Origin: an uncultured Hyphomonadaceae bacterium
GTDB taxonomy: Bacteria > Pseudomonadota > Alphaproteobacteria > Caulobacterales > Hyphomonadaceae
NCBI GenBank assembly: GCA_937873805.1
Contig: CALMWO010000265.1
Location: 1 to 6,766, forward strand
Direction of reading: 5' to 3'
DNA: 6,766 bases
A program made the translations under genes and the position numbers. This document shows, one piece after another, positions 6,071 through 6,766 of this stretch. The notes under the pieces were generated by a model that searched no databases, had not been told where the DNA came from, and saw only the letters and a list, made by a program, of their open reading frames with translations. How positions within the stretch are numbered: position 1 is the first letter of the stretch; every line of letters starts with the position of its first letter.

Positions 6071-6646
6071 TCAGGCGGCTTCAGAAACTTTCGTTTTCGG
6101 CGCAGTCTGCTCGATCCAGTTGGCGAATGTCTGCGCGAACTGGGCGAGGAATTTGCGCGTGTCCTCTTTCTTCACGTTGCCCGCGTCGTCGAACCAGTCA
6201 CCGACGCCCGACAGGTACATTTCTGGCTGCTGCAGCGTCGGCATGTTCAGGAAGGCCAGCGTCTGACGCAGGTGATGATGCGCGCCAAAGCCGCCAATAT
6301 TGCCTGGCGAGTTCGAAACCACTGCGGCGGGCTTTCCGTTGAAAGCGCTGTGGCCATAAGGGCGAGAGAGAATGTCGATGGCGTTCTTGAGAACACCCGG
6401 CACCGAGCGGTTGTATTCCGGCGTCACGAACAGGACGGCGTCAGCCGAGTTGACCTTCGCGCGCAGATCCAGCCACTCGGCCGGCGGATTGCCGTCCAGG
6501 TCCTGATTGTAGAAGCCGACTTTGGAGATATCGACCTCTTCGAACGTGTAGCCCGCCGGGGCCAGTGCCTCGATATTGCGGGCGATCTTGCGGCTGAAAC
6601 TGTCCTTGCGGAGCGAGCCAACCAGAACGGCGATCTTGCGGGTCAT
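6071..6646 (-). CDS. NADPH-dependent FMN reductase / quinone reductase (ChrR/YieF-type flavodoxin-like fold)
   Basis: This 191-residue cytoplasmic flavoprotein transfers two electrons from NAD(P)H through bound FMN to quinones, azo compounds or metal oxyanions; family members protect against quinone redox cycling. The FMN phosphate loop is VGSLRKDSFSRK (residues 9-20). The signature TPEYNRSVPGVLKNAIDILSRP (about 75-96) contacts the flavin and mediates subunit packing. SPGNIGGFGAHHHLRQTLAFLNM follows as the second family block. The length matches ChrR/YieF (about 188). The ATG at 6646 begins directly at the first Rossmann strand (MTRKIAVLVGSLR); the ribosome binding site is weak (TGGA, about nine bases upstream), and an out-of-frame ATG lies 14 bases before it. 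The gene has its own terminator and stands under two repeated operator-like sites, so expression is probably inducible. The natural substrate cannot be told. Confidence 0.95.
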   Translation of the reverse strand: MTRKIAVLVGSLRKDSFSRKIARNIEALAPAGYTFEEVDISKVGFYNQDLDGNPPAEWLDLRAKVNSADAVLFVTPEYNRSVPGVLKNAIDILSRPYGHSAFNGKPAAVVSNSPGNIGGFGAHHHLRQTLAFLNMPTLQQPEMYLSGVGDWFDDAGNVKKEDTRKFLAQFAQTFANWIEQTAPKTKVSEAA

Positions 6647-6695
6647 GATCTGATGTCCATTTGACTATTGAGGAGGTAAAGTCTGCTGGTGTCCT

Positions 6696-6716
6696 TGACG
6701 AACGTGCGGTTCGTCA
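6696..6716. repeat. 8-bp inverted repeat (TGACGAAC-N5-GTTCGTCA) in the reductase leader
   Basis: Perfect eight-base arms (6696-6703 and 6709-6716) surround GTGCG. With the predicted start near 6727 on the minus strand, this dyad would fall in the 5' untranslated region and could fold as an RNA hairpin or act as a second type of operator. The left arm also forms TTGACG (6695-6700), a good -35 hexamer for rightward transcription, although no matching -10 is found at the right distance. Confidence 0.45.
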
Positions 6717-6719
6717 CTT

Positions 6720-6762
6720 TGTTGCATATGCAACATGTAGGAGGTTTGGTTGCGTTTGCAAC
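6720..6762. promoter_or_regulatory. Two GTTGC-N4-GCAAC operator-like palindromes
   Basis: The first copy is a perfect 16-bp palindrome, TGTTGCATATGCAACA (6720-6735). The second is GTTGC-GTTT-GCAAC (6749-6762). The arms and spacing are identical and the copies are offset by 28 bp. Such TTGC-N4-GCAA sites are typical of MarR-family and some other winged-helix repressors. They cover the probable -35 and -10 of the reductase promoter, so repression by occlusion is the simplest reading. The regulator is probably encoded just beyond the right edge. Confidence 0.7.
6734..6761 (-). promoter_or_regulatory. Probable promoter of the FMN reductase gene
   Basis: On the minus strand TTGCAA (6761-6756) and TACATG (6739-6734) are 16 bases apart. 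The -35 has four matches to consensus, while the -10 is weaker. Each hexamer overlaps one of the two palindromic sites, which supports the placement. The leader to the ATG would be about 80 bases. Confidence 0.45.
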
Positions 6763-6766
6763 AATC

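Noticed and set aside
6008..6664. Plus-strand 218-codon frame across the FMN reductase.
   Set aside because: It is antisense to a clear family member, has no ribosome binding site, and runs straight through the reductase terminator.
1..6766. A new defence, mobile or biosynthetic gene system.
   Set aside because: All larger genes belong to known housekeeping or metabolic families, composition is even, and no integrase, transposase, toxin, nuclease or repeat array is visible.

Overview
This 6.8-kb, GC-rich window looks like an ordinary chromosomal segment of an alphaproteobacterium. The reasons are the large GDH-180-type NAD-glutamate dehydrogenase, the GC-rich wobble positions, and the isoquinoline-oxidoreductase-type molybdenum hydroxylase pair. 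The genus cannot be fixed from the sequence; a Caulobacterales- or Hyphomonadales-like organism is a guess. No tRNA, rRNA, CRISPR array, insertion sequence or phage gene is visible.

Layout. (1) Positions 1-1897, plus strand: the last 450 residues of an NAD-dependent glutamate dehydrogenase whose N-terminus lies off the left edge, followed after 19 bp by a GNAT acetyltransferase, probably co-transcribed. (2) Positions 1993-2799, plus strand: a short TerC-family membrane protein, probably a metal-ion (Mn) exporter type, with its own weak promoter and a palindrome just upstream of its ribosome binding site. (3) Positions 2800-2998: a gene-free stretch of about 200 bp rich in dyad symmetry, including a TetR-operator-like palindrome. 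(4) Positions 2999-5619, plus strand: a two-gene operon for a molybdenum hydroxylase, with a [2Fe-2S] subunit and a Mo-cofactor catalytic subunit that carries a twin-arginine signal. A long GNRA-capped hairpin follows. (5) Positions 5693-5881, minus strand: a small unknown protein of about 62 residues. (6) Positions 6016-6646, minus strand: an NADPH-dependent FMN reductase/quinone reductase of the ChrR/YieF type with a textbook intrinsic terminator. (7) Positions 6647-6766: a regulatory region at the right edge with two copies of GTTGC-N4-GCAAC over the probable reductase promoter, typical of a MarR-type repressor site, plus a further dyad in the leader.

The genes do not form one pathway. The common theme is redox, metal and nitrogen housekeeping: glutamate oxidation, metal export, oxidation of an N-heterocycle or aldehyde by a Mo enzyme, and flavin-dependent quinone reduction. 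I found no convincing new multi-gene system. The most rewarding items are the regulatory palindromes, the GNRA hairpin and the small unknown protein.
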